DNA of 64,000 nt from Shewanella sp. UCD-KL12 (GCF_001957125.1 NZ_MPHJ01000001.1:280831-344830), one strand, 5' to 3'; shown: positions 47,756 through 58,159, counted from the stretch's first letter. The notes: generated by a model from the sequence alone, not told the origin. Numbers and translations: made by a program.

Positions 47756-50700
47756 ATGTGGATCAAACGTTTTTTATGCGCTGGGATAGCGGCTCTGAGC
47801 ATAATATCAGGTATGAGCTATTCAGATGATACCGAGCTCTATGTCTTTGAGTCCTCTGCCCGATCCGGTGCACGTCCTCAGGTGCTTATTATCTTTGATA
47901 ATTCAGGCAGTATGGGGACTATGATTGAAGATGCGGAAGCATTTTATGATCCGAGCATCACTTATCCCGCCTCTGGTAGCGATAATTCATTGCAAGAAAG
48001 AATGGTCTATTTTACCAAAGGTGGTGTAGATAACTCGGCTATGCCTGTACCTGACAGTCCATCGGAAAGTCGGCGTTTTCTTGGTGAGATCAATGGCTGT
48101 GAATCTTCTTGGGATTATCTTAACAATTATGGTGTGTTCACCGGCTTTTTCAGAGAGTACTCATTCTCTGGTCAGAACGGAACTTGGCAGGAGGTGCCAG
48201 ATAATAATGGTGCCAATATAACGATTATTGACTGTTTTGATGATATTGAGGGAGGAAAGTGGAAGAATGCGCCCGGTCAGCCAAATGGCTTCCCAATCGA
48301 CAGTGCAGGAAATAAGAAAAATCCTGTTAGATATGAAGAGGTGGATAGTGGCTCTTCTAGTGCAGATTTTGATGCGGCTATAGAGAAAGCTAAGCTTACA
48401 GGGTTTGGTACTGGACAAACTATTACGCTATATACAGATAATTACCTAAGGTGGTTTCACGGTGATAAAGCGCTTGTGCCAAAATCAAGGTTAGAGGTCG
48501 CTAAAGAGGTCATAAAAAACACCATCGTGACTACACCGAGTGTTGATTTTGGTTTAGCAATATTTAACCTCAATTACCGTGATGAAGGGGATAGAGATGG
48601 CGGCCGTATCGTCTCCGGCATTAAAACAATGACAGAGGCCAATAAGGTGAGCTTATTGTCAACGATTGAAGGTCTACCAGCGTCGACCAACACTCCTTTA
48701 TGTGAAACCTTATATGAGGCATATAGATACTTTGCAGGCAGAAGTGTTTATTTTGGTAACGATGATAAAAACTACAGCAATTGGTATCAAGCAAACCGTC
48801 CGCCTAGAGATACGAGCATAGAAGATGGTGGAAGTTATATCTCACCTTTTAAAGAGTGTCAGAATCGGGCCTATGTTGTATATATTACCGATGGTGTGCC
48901 AACGGTTGATAAATCTGCTGATAGTAAGGTGAAGGAGTTATCAGGAATTAGTAGCAGTGATAAGTTCACTAACACTAATCCAAGCTTTACTAGCTATCTA
49001 CCTGCACTTGCTGGATGGATGAATACCAATGATGTTAATACCAATGCAGGTTTCCCTGACGACCAAAATGTGACCACTTTTACTATCGGTTTCAGTGAAG
49101 GAGCAGATGATGCCGCTCCATTGTTGACCAAAACTGCAGAGCTTGGCGGCGGTGAGTATTATTCCGCTAAGAGTGCTACACAGCTACAAGCTGCTCTTTC
49201 GCAGGTGTTCTCACAAATTTTAGAGGTTAACGCCAGCTTTACCTCTCCTTCAATTGCGAGTAATAATTTCGATAGAACTCAAACCTTCGATTCTGTCTAC
49301 TACGCCATGTTCTTACCCAATAAAGGTCCCCGTTGGACTGGTAACCTTAAGAAGTTTAGGGTAACTGGAGGTGGCGATATTGTTGATAAAAATGGCGCTT
49401 TAGCCATTGGCTCAGACGGTAACCTTAAGTCATCGGCATGTTCATACTGGACACCAAATTCGGTTTGTTCATCAGCAAGTGACGGTGGGGACGGTAACGA
49501 TGTAAGGACTGGAGGTGTTGCACATAAGTTAAGGACTGGCGGTACAAGAACATTATATGGCAACTATGGTAATGCTGGTGCACTTGAGCCTTTTACCAAG
49601 TCTAATGCTGCCAATGCTGCTGGCGGTGAGGCGGCCTTAGCCAGTTTCATGAAGACCGATGTTGATCAGTTAGATACCATATTTAACTGGGCTAAAGGTC
49701 AGGATGTTGATGATGATAACGGTAATAACAGCACGAGCGAGTTAAGGCAGGATATTGTCGGCGACCCGCTTCACTCAAAACCATTAGCAATTAACTTTGG
49801 TTCCAGTGCCGCTCCAGATATTAGAGTGGTGGTGGGGACAAACCATGGCTTCCTTCATATGTTCAAGGATACAGGCTCTGATGTTTCTGAAACATGGGCG
49901 TTTATGCCCTATGAGCTTTTACCAAATATCACTGAGTTAAGGGCAAATGTTCCAACGGGAGTGCACTCTGTCTATGGAATGGATAGTCCACCAGTTGCCT
50001 ATGTTAAAACCGGGTCTGGCGGTATTGAAAAAGCTTGGATGTTTACAGGTATGAGGCGTGGTGGGAAGTCCTATTATGCTATTGATATTACTAATCCTGA
50101 TTCGCCAAGTTATATGTGGAAAATTGATTCAGACAGTGCAGGTATGAGTGAGATGGGGCAAACTTGGTCTGAGCCCGTTGTCACGTTAATCCCTGGATGG
50201 CCAGCAGGAAATACTGATCCTGCTACAGCAGAACCTGTACTTATTTTTGGTGCTGGATATTCTCCATCGACAAAGGATGCGGCTGAGGTTGGAACCGCAG
50301 ATAGTGAGGCTAGGGGAGTCTTCATTGTCGATGCTAAGACAGGCAAACTAATTCATGCGTTTGGACCGAGCTCAGGGACTAGCGTGACTCAGATGCCTGG
50401 AATTACTGACAGTGTACCAAACTCTGTCGCCGTGCTAGATGCCAATGGCGATCGTTTAACTGACAGAATATATGCTACAGATACAGGTGGTAATGTATGG
50501 CGAATGGACCTTCCGGGAGCAACACCTAAGAGCTCAACTAAACCTTGGACAGCATTTAAGTTTGCAGACCTTGGCGGAAGTACATTGGCAAGTGATAGGC
50601 GCTTTTTTGCGGAACCTGCTGTCGCGCAAACGGTCTTTACTAACTTATCTGAAGTTGATGTAACGATAAATGGTGAGACGACTAATACTAAGACCTATCA

Positions 50701-51346
50701 AAATGTTGCTTATGATGCTGTTGTTGTTGGTAGTGGGCACAGACCACATCCGTCGGATAAAAGTCGTAGTGACATGTTTTATATGCTCCAAGATAGAAAT
50801 GTGGTTTCACGCTCCTTTAATGGAGCCGCAGGTAATGAGATCCCTGCAGCACTGACGCTCTCAGATCTATACGATGTGACTTCAACAGCTCCAAGTACCG
50901 ATAGTGAAAATATCAGCTTTGGGCTTAAACGTGGTTGGTATTATGGCTTTGGCGGAGTGGGTGAGAAAAGTCTGGCTGGGGCCTCTATCATCGAAGGTCG
51001 AGTATTTTTCACTTCTTATGTTCCAGGTGATACATCGTCCAGTAATCAGTGTTTAGTGGCGGGGGTTGGCCGATTATATGGCTTTGATCTTCACAAAGGG
51101 ACACGTTCCTACACCCATGAATATATTGAGATGGGTGAAAGGGTACCTGATACCCCACAGCTTGTTATTCCGCCGAATGGAGAAGGTGATAGCTATATGT
51201 ACCTAATCGGAATCGGTGCTGCTGGTGAGGATATGAAAAAAGCAGGTGGTGACGGTGGCGGTGGCGACGGTTGTCCACCAGGGGATGATAAGTGTGTTGG
51301 TGGTGGTTTAGGTGTTAATAAAATTTATTATCATATCAATGAATAA
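47756..51346 (+). CDS. pilY1: Type IV pilus tip adhesin / assembly factor PilY1
   Basis: A large secreted factor for pilus biogenesis, adhesion and calcium-dependent control of retraction. The 1196 residues begin with a signal peptide (MWIKRFLCAGIAALSIISGM). A von Willebrand A-like N-terminal region has a MIDAS motif DNSGS (PQVLIIFDNSGSMG, about residue 48). The C-terminal beta-propeller (about 650-1150) holds WKIDSDSAGMSEMG, SEPVVTLIP and the calcium loop DANGDRLTDRIY (D-x-N-x-D-x3-D). The last 60 residues are glycine-rich (KKAGGDGGGGDGCPPGDDKC). It is central in the pil operon. Confidence 0.92.
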   Translation: MWIKRFLCAGIAALSIISGMSYSDDTELYVFESSARSGARPQVLIIFDNSGSMGTMIEDAEAFYDPSITYPASGSDNSLQERMVYFTKGGVDNSAMPVPDSPSESRRFLGEINGCESSWDYLNNYGVFTGFFREYSFSGQNGTWQEVPDNNGANITIIDCFDDIEGGKWKNAPGQPNGFPIDSAGNKKNPVRYEEVDSGSSSADFDAAIEKAKLTGFGTGQTITLYTDNYLRWFHGDKALVPKSRLEVAKEVIKNTIVTTPSVDFGLAIFNLNYRDEGDRDGGRIVSGIKTMTEANKVSLLSTIEGLPASTNTPLCETLYEAYRYFAGRSVYFGNDDKNYSNWYQANRPPRDTSIEDGGSYISPFKECQNRAYVVYITDGVPTVDKSADSKVKELSGISSSDKFTNTNPSFTSYLPALAGWMNTNDVNTNAGFPDDQNVTTFTIGFSEGADDAAPLLTKTAELGGGEYYSAKSATQLQAALSQVFSQILEVNASFTSPSIASNNFDRTQTFDSVYYAMFLPNKGPRWTGNLKKFRVTGGGDIVDKNGALAIGSDGNLKSSACSYWTPNSVCSSASDGGDGNDVRTGGVAHKLRTGGTRTLYGNYGNAGALEPFTKSNAANAAGGEAALASFMKTDVDQLDTIFNWAKGQDVDDDNGNNSTSELRQDIVGDPLHSKPLAINFGSSAAPDIRVVVGTNHGFLHMFKDTGSDVSETWAFMPYELLPNITELRANVPTGVHSVYGMDSPPVAYVKTGSGGIEKAWMFTGMRRGGKSYYAIDITNPDSPSYMWKIDSDSAGMSEMGQTWSEPVVTLIPGWPAGNTDPATAEPVLIFGAGYSPSTKDAAEVGTADSEARGVFIVDAKTGKLIHAFGPSSGTSVTQMPGITDSVPNSVAVLDANGDRLTDRIYATDTGGNVWRMDLPGATPKSSTKPWTAFKFADLGGSTLASDRRFFAEPAVAQTVFTNLSEVDVTINGETTNTKTYQNVAYDAVVVGSGHRPHPSDKSRSDMFYMLQDRNVVSRSFNGAAGNEIPAALTLSDLYDVTSTAPSTDSENISFGLKRGWYYGFGGVGEKSLAGASIIEGRVFFTSYVPGDTSSSNQCLVAGVGRLYGFDLHKGTRSYTHEYIEMGERVPDTPQLVIPPNGEGDSYMYLIGIGAAGEDMKKAGGDGGGGDGCPPGDDKCVGGGLGVNKIYYHINE

Positions 51347-51358
51347 GAGTGTTGGACT

Positions 51359-51763
51359 ATGAAGAAAAAGCTGATGAAAGTGATGAAGGGGTTTAGTTTA
51401 ATTGAGTTAATGATTGCTGTGGCGATTATGGGCATTTTAGCTGCGGTTATCTATCCCTCTTACACTGAGTTTGTGACTAAAGGTGGACGGGCCGATGGAC
51501 TTGCAGCTGTGATGCGTGTGGCAAATTTACAAGAGCAGTTTTACTTAGATAATAGGCAATACGCGACAGATATGACTCAGTTGGGTTTAGATGCTGATCC
51601 TTTTGTTACTGATAATGGTCTATATAGCGTCGATTCAACGGGTACTACAAGTTTTGTCGTTGTTGCTACAGCGCAAGGTAAGCAAGCTAGTAGGGATACT
51701 GGCTGTGTAACTATTCAGATCAATGATATTGGAGAGAAATCTCCTGCGGAGTGTTGGGAATGA
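51359..51763 (+). CDS. pilE: Type IV pilin-like protein PilE
   Basis: A pilin-type protein of 134 residues. The prepilin site MKGFSLIELMIAVAIMGILA gives a mature protein starting F with Glu 5. A C-terminal disulfide pair is likely (DTGCVTIQ and PAECWE). The gene starts 12 bp after pilY1 and its TGA stop overlaps the start of tapY2 (ATGA). This position is that of pilE of the minor pilin cluster, not the major pilin pilA. Confidence 0.9.
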   Translation: MKKKLMKVMKGFSLIELMIAVAIMGILAAVIYPSYTEFVTKGGRADGLAAVMRVANLQEQFYLDNRQYATDMTQLGLDADPFVTDNGLYSVDSTGTTSFVVVATAQGKQASRDTGCVTIQINDIGEKSPAECWE

Positions 51764-52077
51764 TAACTAACGTACGCTTGTCCTATTTTATGGTCTTATT
51801 ACTTACTGTATCTGGTTCTGTGCTTGCTGATAACACTAAGGGAGGTAAGAAAGATTATAAGTGTTACCTTCAAACCACTTCAGGGCATCAGATAGCGTTT
51901 TATGAGTGGAAAGAGAAGGAGGTTGCACTGCGCATGGCAAAGTTACCAGCTAGAAAGGTGCCTTCTAAAGGAGTAGGGAAAAAAGCATATATAAAAGATG
52001 TCGAAGAATGTGTTGAATTGGACCAGGAGTTTACTTTAGGCGCTGCGCAGAAGTTGGATGACATTACGCTAAAATAG
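51760..52077 (+). CDS. TapY2-family pilus-associated protein
   Basis: A 105-residue protein with a signal peptide (MITNVRLSYFMVLLLTVSGS, cleavage VLA-DN). The mature part has two cysteines (YKCYLQTTSG and EECVELDQEF), and the blocks YLQTTSGHQIAFYEWKEKE and KKAYIKDVEECVELDQEF match the TapY2 family of type IVa pilus loci in Shewanella. The ATG 51760 overlaps the pilE stop (ATGA), so translation is coupled. Exact role in pilus biogenesis is not defined in the sequence. Confidence 0.8.
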   Translation: MITNVRLSYFMVLLLTVSGSVLADNTKGGKKDYKCYLQTTSGHQIAFYEWKEKEVALRMAKLPARKVPSKGVGKKAYIKDVEECVELDQEFTLGAAQKLDDITLK

Positions 52078-52136
52078 CTTCCGAATGCTCTGCTTTGAGG
52101 TTAAAGAGGTTAAGTCTCAAAGCTGTTATATAGTAG

Positions 52137-52652
52137 CTATAAGCAATTGACGCTTGCGGTGCTGTATTTAGCTTTTCCTGATGGGCTGATTTCAATACCA
52201 AGAGACTCTTCACTGCTCTGGTTTCCAGGGCAATATACAAATAAACCAGATGTGAATGCTCCGGTCAATAGCCCATCAGGGCTATAACTTATTGAACTCG
52301 TATCGTATGAAACAAAGTCGCTGGAATTGATAGCACCTACCACTGTAAGTATCTCATCATTGCCGTCGATCTCATTAGCGACACCATTATCTAAAAATAT
52401 TTTGTAGCCCTCGCTCCAGTCAGCAGTACAACTTCCAGAGACTACTGGGCACATAGTTACTCTTGAGCCGTAACTTACAGCGTGACTTCGGGCAAAGAGT
52501 AAAGATTGATTAACTTTACGGATCTCACTGTCACTACGGTAGCCCTCATATAATGCCTTTAGTGATGGAGCGCCAACACCAACTAATAGCATAGCGACGA
52601 CCAGAGTCACCATCAGTTCAATTAAAGTAAATCCATTTATAGTCGCACGCAT
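52137..52652 (-). CDS. FimT/GspH-type minor pseudopilin (copy A)
   Basis: A 171-residue pseudopilin with a prepilin site in MRATINGFTLIELMVTLVVA and a GspH/FimT domain (VNQSLLFARSHAVSYGSRVT; MCPVVSGSCTADWSEGYKIF; ESLGIEISPSGKAKY). It is on the opposite strand to the pil operon, 60 bp past tapY2. A similar gene (copy B) lies 158 bp upstream of it. Each has its own ATG and prepilin leader. Confidence 0.88.
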   Translation of the reverse strand: MRATINGFTLIELMVTLVVAMLLVGVGAPSLKALYEGYRSDSEIRKVNQSLLFARSHAVSYGSRVTMCPVVSGSCTADWSEGYKIFLDNGVANEIDGNDEILTVVGAINSSDFVSYDTSSISYSPDGLLTGAFTSGLFVYCPGNQSSEESLGIEISPSGKAKYSTASVNCL

Positions 52653-52810
52653 GACACTACCTTCTCTCTAATATTAACTCTAAGTATAAGCGAGAATAGG
52701 TGTTTTATCAGCACGAAAAAGCAACTATTTACAGCCAATATATTGACTTTAAAGGAACAATTGACTGCTAGCTTTTGCTGTTTAGGTGCTTGTTGCTACA
52801 AGGTTTTAGG

Positions 52811-53326
52811 TTAAGTGCATTCAATGACCTTAGCTTTAGAAAACCTAACTCTTCCAGATTGGTTAATTATCACAGCTTTAGATGATTCACTTTTAATACT
52901 TGTAGGGCAGTATTTTAATGTCCCGTTCGTACCTGAAGCTAAGCCATCAGGAAGGAACCTAACCGAGCTTCGATTGTATGTAACAAAGTCATGTTGGTAA
53001 AAAGGACTGGTCTTTAAGAGAATGACATCTTCTGCATCAATGGTGTTTGGCTCACCAGAATCAGTGAATACAGTGAGTCCAATCGTCCAGTCTTTACTGC
53101 ATCTGTTATCTACAACGGGGCAAGTCGTTACCCTGACACCGTAGCTAATTGCACTATTACGTGCCAGTTGAAGAGCTTGTAATATGGTTCGAATTGAAGA
53201 GTCTGCTCTATAGTGATCATAGAGTGAGTTGAAGTTAGGCACTGCGACACTAATTAAGGTGGTTGTAATAACAAGTGTTGTCATGAGTTCAACTAAGGTG
53301 AAGCCTTTTTGTGGGGGCATATTCAA
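52811..53326 (-). CDS. FimT/GspH-type minor pseudopilin (copy B)
   Basis: A 171-residue pseudopilin (MNMPPQKGFTLVELMTTLVI), the same length as copy A and with the same blocks (LQLARNSAISYGVRVTTCPV; CSKDWTIGLTVF; LPDGLASGT; SGRVRFS). The two proteins are clearly paralogous but well diverged, so the duplication is old. FimT in other genomes starts the pilVWXY1E operon, but here both copies are transcribed on the other strand. Confidence 0.88.
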   Translation of the reverse strand: MNMPPQKGFTLVELMTTLVITTTLISVAVPNFNSLYDHYRADSSIRTILQALQLARNSAISYGVRVTTCPVVDNRCSKDWTIGLTVFTDSGEPNTIDAEDVILLKTSPFYQHDFVTYNRSSVRFLPDGLASGTNGTLKYCPTSIKSESSKAVIINQSGRVRFSKAKVIECT

Positions 53327-53549
53327 TCCTTTGAATATCAGTCTTTTGGGGAGCAGCTATTTTGCTTGATAGCTGCCAGTGTTGCGTCCTGCATCACTTT
53401 TTAGCAAATGTACTCGCTTACAAGTAAGTATAGCGATTGATTTTAAACATATTTCATTAAGTTTAATAATGTTCAGTTATATGAACATTGCATTTATTTA
53501 TTGATTGATATATTAACTTTGGTGATTTCAAAGCTCGTGATAAGCTTGA

Positions 53550-53933
<384 letters not shown>

Positions 53934-53960
53934 CGCTTAGCTGTATAAGTCATATAAATA

Positions 53961-53991
53961 AAAAGGCGCTGCATTTGCAGCGCCTTTTTAT
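53961..53991. terminator. Terminator after glnB
   Basis: AAAAAGGCGCTGC / GCAGCGCCTTTTT hairpin with flanking runs; it can also serve the minus-strand LacI gene ending at 54022. Confidence 0.85.
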
Positions 53992-54021
53992 TATTTGAGC
54001 ACTAAAGTTCGTGATATAGGT

Positions 54022-55035
54022 CTACGAGACTTGAGATGATGAGTCTCTAATGACTGGCTCTGGAGTAAATATCTTAGCTTGGTCTGATTTTTGTGATCGC
54101 CTCTTGGCTATCAGCAGTTCAGTGGCCATTTGGGCTATTTTTTGATTAGGTTGGTGTACCGTTGTTAGCTTGGGCCAGGTTTGTCTGGAAAATGGACTAT
54201 CTTCAAAGCCAACGATAGAAATATCATTAGGGATATCAACCCCTTCTAACCTTGCTGCAAACAAAGCTCCAGCCGCTATCTCATCATTACAAGCAACAAT
54301 TGCAGTTGGCTTATTTGCTCTTTTAAGTAACGCTTTAGCGCCAGTAACACCTGATTCAAATGAATATTCACCCTCAATAATATTGTGTTTATCTATTGTG
54401 AGATTATTATCCACTAGTGCTTGAGTGTAGCCTGATAAACGAGCCTTAGTTGATTCGTGGTGTTGATCACCACTTAAAAAGGCAATATTTTTATGGCCTA
54501 GGTCAATGAGGTGTTGGGTAATGGATATTGCACCGAATTTGTCATTTACTAATACGGCTAAGCCAGTGTCGGCTTCAACTTTCTCTCCCGCGATAATCCG
54601 CACATAATTTGCATCAATTTTGTCTAAAGCTTGAAGAATTTTTGGGTCTTCAGACAGTGGCGGCGTTAATACCAAGCCTGCGAGTCTTGCATGCTTCACC
54701 ATAGTGGTTAATTCATCACAAATGTTATCAGATTTTGCATTGCAGGGATGAATAAGCAGCTCATATCCTAGATCTTTGCATGACGATAAGATGCCGTTTT
54801 GCATATCAATAACATAATAAGCATTAGGGTTATCATAGATAAAGCCGATCACATAGGACTTAGTTCCAGCTAAGTTTCTTGCTGCTAAGTTTGGTTGATA
54901 ATCAAGCTCTGCAATCGCTTTGTTGACCTTATCTATAGTGGCTTGCTTTACAGATGGTTCGTTATTAGTGACTCGAGAAACGGTTTTAATTGAGACTCCA
55001 GCATGTTTCGCTACATCATTTATTGTGACTTTCAT
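54022..55035 (-). CDS. LacI-family transcription regulator (NagR-like)
   Basis: A 337-residue regulator. The start ATG 55035 gives MKVTINDVAKHAGVSIKTVS with the standard LacI helix-turn-helix (about 3-50, ending LDYQPNLAARNL), then a periplasmic-binding-protein-like sugar domain (YVIGFIYDNPNAYYVIDMQN; PTAIVACNDEIAAGALFAAR; SIVGFEDSPFSRQTWPKLTT). It is transcribed away from the TonB receptor gene, with one TGACAGCGTTGTCA palindrome 359 bp upstream of its start. Identical palindromes lie near 63 kb, so it is the obvious candidate to bind all three. By motif this resembles NagR of Alteromonadales. Confidence 0.85.
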   Translation of the reverse strand: MKVTINDVAKHAGVSIKTVSRVTNNEPSVKQATIDKVNKAIAELDYQPNLAARNLAGTKSYVIGFIYDNPNAYYVIDMQNGILSSCKDLGYELLIHPCNAKSDNICDELTTMVKHARLAGLVLTPPLSEDPKILQALDKIDANYVRIIAGEKVEADTGLAVLVNDKFGAISITQHLIDLGHKNIAFLSGDQHHESTKARLSGYTQALVDNNLTIDKHNIIEGEYSFESGVTGAKALLKRANKPTAIVACNDEIAAGALFAARLEGVDIPNDISIVGFEDSPFSRQTWPKLTTVHQPNQKIAQMATELLIAKRRSQKSDQAKIFTPEPVIRDSSSQVS

Positions 55036-55047
55036 ACAACTAAACAC

Positions 55048-55469
55048 TCATTTTATCAGTGTGTTAAGGGTAAGTTCTAATGCTTGTAAAGATGAGAGTA
55101 CGCTGTCGGAGTTCAGGTTTACAAAGAACTTTTTTTCATTTTGTTACAGTCTATAGTGCGAACTTTTACTCTAATAAGCAATCGACAAATGTAATTTTCA
55201 TCTTGTAAAAATATTTTTAATATAAGTAATAACTGATTATTTTCTCTCTGAACCCCACGTATAACAAAGGTTTAACAATTGCTCATTGAGCTCACGCCTG
55301 TAAAAAAAATGTTCAAACAAACCCGTTTTTCTTGTTTTTGGTTATTTTGTTGTGGCGTCACTGTTAAATATTGTGTAATGTTTGTACTAGACATGACAGC
55401 GTTGTCATTCCATTAGGGAATGGTTATGGATATTAAAAAAATAAAATAAAGTTATGGAAGGGAAACGAG
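55048..55469 (+). other. Intergenic region between lacI-type gene and TonB receptor gene
   Basis: 422 bp that holds the operator at 55394-55407 and both promoters. Ten bases left of the operator, TGTGTAATGTTTGTA resembles the text before the third operator (TGTGTATGTTTGTAA, 63182-63196), which suggests similar promoters. No other element was recognised. Confidence 0.5.
55394..55407 (+). promoter_or_regulatory. LacI/NagR-type operator 1
   Basis: TGACAGCGTTGTCA, a 14-bp near-palindrome with the CG centre typical of LacI-family operators, lies 62 bp before the TonB receptor start. The same 14 bases occur at 63043 and 63197. Confidence 0.85.
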
Positions 55470-58109
55470 ATGCGACCATCTAATTTTAAGAAAAGTGTAC
55501 TAGCTACAAATATAGCGCTTATGCTCGGTACTGCAGTATCTATGTCAGCTATCGCGGCTGAAGCTGACAGTGCTGCAGTCGAAGCTGATGAAAATATCGA
55601 AAAGATTGAAGTGCGTGGTATTCGTGCTTCACAACAGGCCAACCTGAACGCTAAGCGTTTTTCAGACGGTACTGTTGATGCGATTACAGCTGAAGATATC
55701 GGTAAGTTTCCAGATAAAAACGTTGCCGAATCACTTCAGAGAATTCCAGGCGTAACAATTCAGCGTCAATTTGGTGAAGGTGCTGGAGTTTCTATTCGTG
55801 GTGCTGGTCAAGACTTAACTTTGACAACATTAAATGGTCAGAATGTGGCGTCTACAGGTTGGTTTGTTCTAGAACCTGCAAAGCGTTCATTTAACTATGA
55901 GCTTCTCCCTTCTGAACTTGTAGGTGACTTAGAAGTTTATAAGTCGTCTCAAGCCGATCTTGCTGAAGGCGGTATTGGTGGTACGGTTATTGTTAATACT
56001 CGTAAGCCACTTGATATGGACTCTCTTACTTTTTATGCATCAGCTGAAGGTCAATATCAAAGTGATTCAGATGCTGTAGATCCACAGTTTTCTGCTCTAG
56101 GTACATGGAAAAACGACAGTGAAACTTTTGGTGTATTAGTTTCAGGTGTTTTGCAAGAGCGTAGCTTGCAGCGTCAAGGTAATGAAGCGTTTTGGGAGTG
56201 GGGTGCAGGTCCAGTTGCTTTTGAACAAGATCGTAAGCGTTCAGCTCTTACAGCTACTTTCCAGTATGCACCTACTGATTCGTTGAACTTTGTTTTCAAC
56301 GCGATTGATATGCAAATGGAAGCAAATAACACTAACTATGCTTTATGGTTAACTCAAGGCGATACTTCTTGGGCAGGTGCTCCGGGTTCAGGTGCATGGG
56401 ATGACACTACTTGGTTAGGTGGCTGTGGTTTGTGTGGTGGTGATGCACCCAGCGCAGATGGTTCAGGTACACAAGTTTCTGGTCCTTTGAATGTTGCTTT
56501 CTGGCAGGCTCGTCCTCGTGAAGCGACAATGAAATCACAGGTATTTGACCTGAAGATGGATTACGAAGGTGATGGCTATGTATTCACAACTCAAGTAGGT
56601 ACTACGACTTCAACGGGTGGTACTGACTTTGAAATGGTTGTAGATGACGGCACTGGTGGTACGCCAATTCCTGGTGGCTCATATGATTTTACTGGTGGCA
56701 ACCAAACTTGGGATACCAATGGATTTGATATGGCGACATATGATCCAGGTTCACTCAGTATGGGAACTGGCTCTAACTTTAACCGTACTCCAAAAACAGA
56801 TGATGAAAGCTATATCCAGGCTGATGTTGAGTTTGATGTCGACCTAGGTGTCATTACAGCGGTTAAAACAGGTGTTAAATACGCTCAGCACAACACAACT
56901 TCTCGCCGTTATGAATATATTCAAGCTGAAGGCTTTGATACTTCAATAGCAACGAGCGGTATCTCTGCAGGAACAATTGATGTTGGTGCTGGTGACTACC
57001 AAATTGCTAAGTTTGACCCTGATGCACTTAAAGCTTGGGCTAAATCTAGCATTATTGGCGAGAATGAAGATTTAGGTTCATATCGTGAAGTAGATGAAGA
57101 TAACTACGCAGCTTACGTCATGGCTAAATTTGGCACTGACGGCATGCGCGGTAACTTCGGTGTCCGTTATGCCGGTACTGAAGCAACATCTACCTATTAT
57201 CAAGGTGGTAAGAAAATATCAGATGATGCGAGTTACGGTGAGTGGTTACCAAGCTTGAACGTAGTTTTTGATCTATCTGATGATGTCATTATGCGTGCAT
57301 CTGCTGCACGAGTTATGGCTCGCCCACAGTACGATGATATGTATGTTAACCCTAATGTATTAGGTGCTGATGACGATCTACCTGATAACCAGTATTGGGT
57401 TGTAGGTAATATCGGCCTTAAACCATATGTTGCTAATCAAATGGATCTAGGTATTGAGTGGTACTTCAATGCTGACTCACTAGTTTCTGCTGGCCTATTC
57501 TGGAAAGACGTTAAGAACTTCGTAACGATCAATGAGTACCGCGCTGACAGTGCAGATATTCCATTTGAAGGCACTTTACGTCCGGATGAAGAAGCTGCAG
57601 GTTGGACCGTTCAAGAGAAGCAAAATGGTGAGTCTGCAATTATCCAAGGTGCTGAATTCCAATACCAACAAGATTTCGGTAATGGTTTAGGCTCAATTGT
57701 TAACTATACCTATACAGATACAGAGACAGGTGAAAACACGTATACAGATATGAATCCTTTCTTGAGTGATAGCTCAGAGCATTCATATAACGTAACGGGT
57801 TACTTTGAAAACGACCTTTTCCAAGTTCGCTTAGCTTATAACTGGCGTAGTGAATATATGATCCGTGAGCAAGGTTCATATGGAAACCGTTTACATGATG
57901 CATTTGGTAGCTTAGATTTAAGCGCGATTTGGCATGTTACTGATTATTTAGATATAAAGCTTGATGGTAATAACCTACTTGAAGAAGGTTCGGTTCAAAC
58001 TGGTAACAATAATTTCCAGACAAACCGAAGTGGCTTCACGGCTGGTTTCCCTACATTTGAGTACGAGATGGCTCGACGCATTACTCTAGGGGCAAGTTTA
58101 AGGTTCTAA
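55470..58109 (+). CDS. TonB-dependent receptor (TonB-Xanth-Caul subfamily)
   Basis: An outer-membrane active transporter of 879 residues, with a signal peptide (cleavage about AIA-AEAD), a TonB box region (ENIEKIEVRGIRASQQANLN, about 43-62), a plug domain (EDIGKFPDKNVAESLQRIPG; VEIRGAGQDLTLTTLNGQNV-like text; GGIGGTVIVNTRKP) and a 22-strand barrel ending RITLGASLRF. The plug start and length match receptors for oligosaccharides in Alteromonadales and Caulobacter. An extracellular loop has GGCGLCGGD, an unusual CxxC. An operator lies 62 bp upstream, so it is repressed by the neighbouring LacI protein, most likely for amino-sugar oligomers (inference). Confidence 0.92.
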   Translation: MRPSNFKKSVLATNIALMLGTAVSMSAIAAEADSAAVEADENIEKIEVRGIRASQQANLNAKRFSDGTVDAITAEDIGKFPDKNVAESLQRIPGVTIQRQFGEGAGVSIRGAGQDLTLTTLNGQNVASTGWFVLEPAKRSFNYELLPSELVGDLEVYKSSQADLAEGGIGGTVIVNTRKPLDMDSLTFYASAEGQYQSDSDAVDPQFSALGTWKNDSETFGVLVSGVLQERSLQRQGNEAFWEWGAGPVAFEQDRKRSALTATFQYAPTDSLNFVFNAIDMQMEANNTNYALWLTQGDTSWAGAPGSGAWDDTTWLGGCGLCGGDAPSADGSGTQVSGPLNVAFWQARPREATMKSQVFDLKMDYEGDGYVFTTQVGTTTSTGGTDFEMVVDDGTGGTPIPGGSYDFTGGNQTWDTNGFDMATYDPGSLSMGTGSNFNRTPKTDDESYIQADVEFDVDLGVITAVKTGVKYAQHNTTSRRYEYIQAEGFDTSIATSGISAGTIDVGAGDYQIAKFDPDALKAWAKSSIIGENEDLGSYREVDEDNYAAYVMAKFGTDGMRGNFGVRYAGTEATSTYYQGGKKISDDASYGEWLPSLNVVFDLSDDVIMRASAARVMARPQYDDMYVNPNVLGADDDLPDNQYWVVGNIGLKPYVANQMDLGIEWYFNADSLVSAGLFWKDVKNFVTINEYRADSADIPFEGTLRPDEEAAGWTVQEKQNGESAIIQGAEFQYQQDFGNGLGSIVNYTYTDTETGENTYTDMNPFLSDSSEHSYNVTGYFENDLFQVRLAYNWRSEYMIREQGSYGNRLHDAFGSLDLSAIWHVTDYLDIKLDGNNLLEEGSVQTGNNNFQTNRSGFTAGFPTFEYEMARRITLGASLRF

Positions 58110-58130
58110 TCTAATTAGAATTAAGGTATA

Positions 58131-58159
58131 AAAAAGGGGGAGTTTAACTCCCCTTTTTT
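58131..58159 (+). terminator. Terminator between the TonB receptor and sapC-like genes
   Basis: AAAAAGGGGAGTT-type stem with AACTCCCCTTTTTT, 22 bp past the receptor stop. It would limit, but probably not abolish, read-through into the SapC-like gene 50 bp on. Confidence 0.75.
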
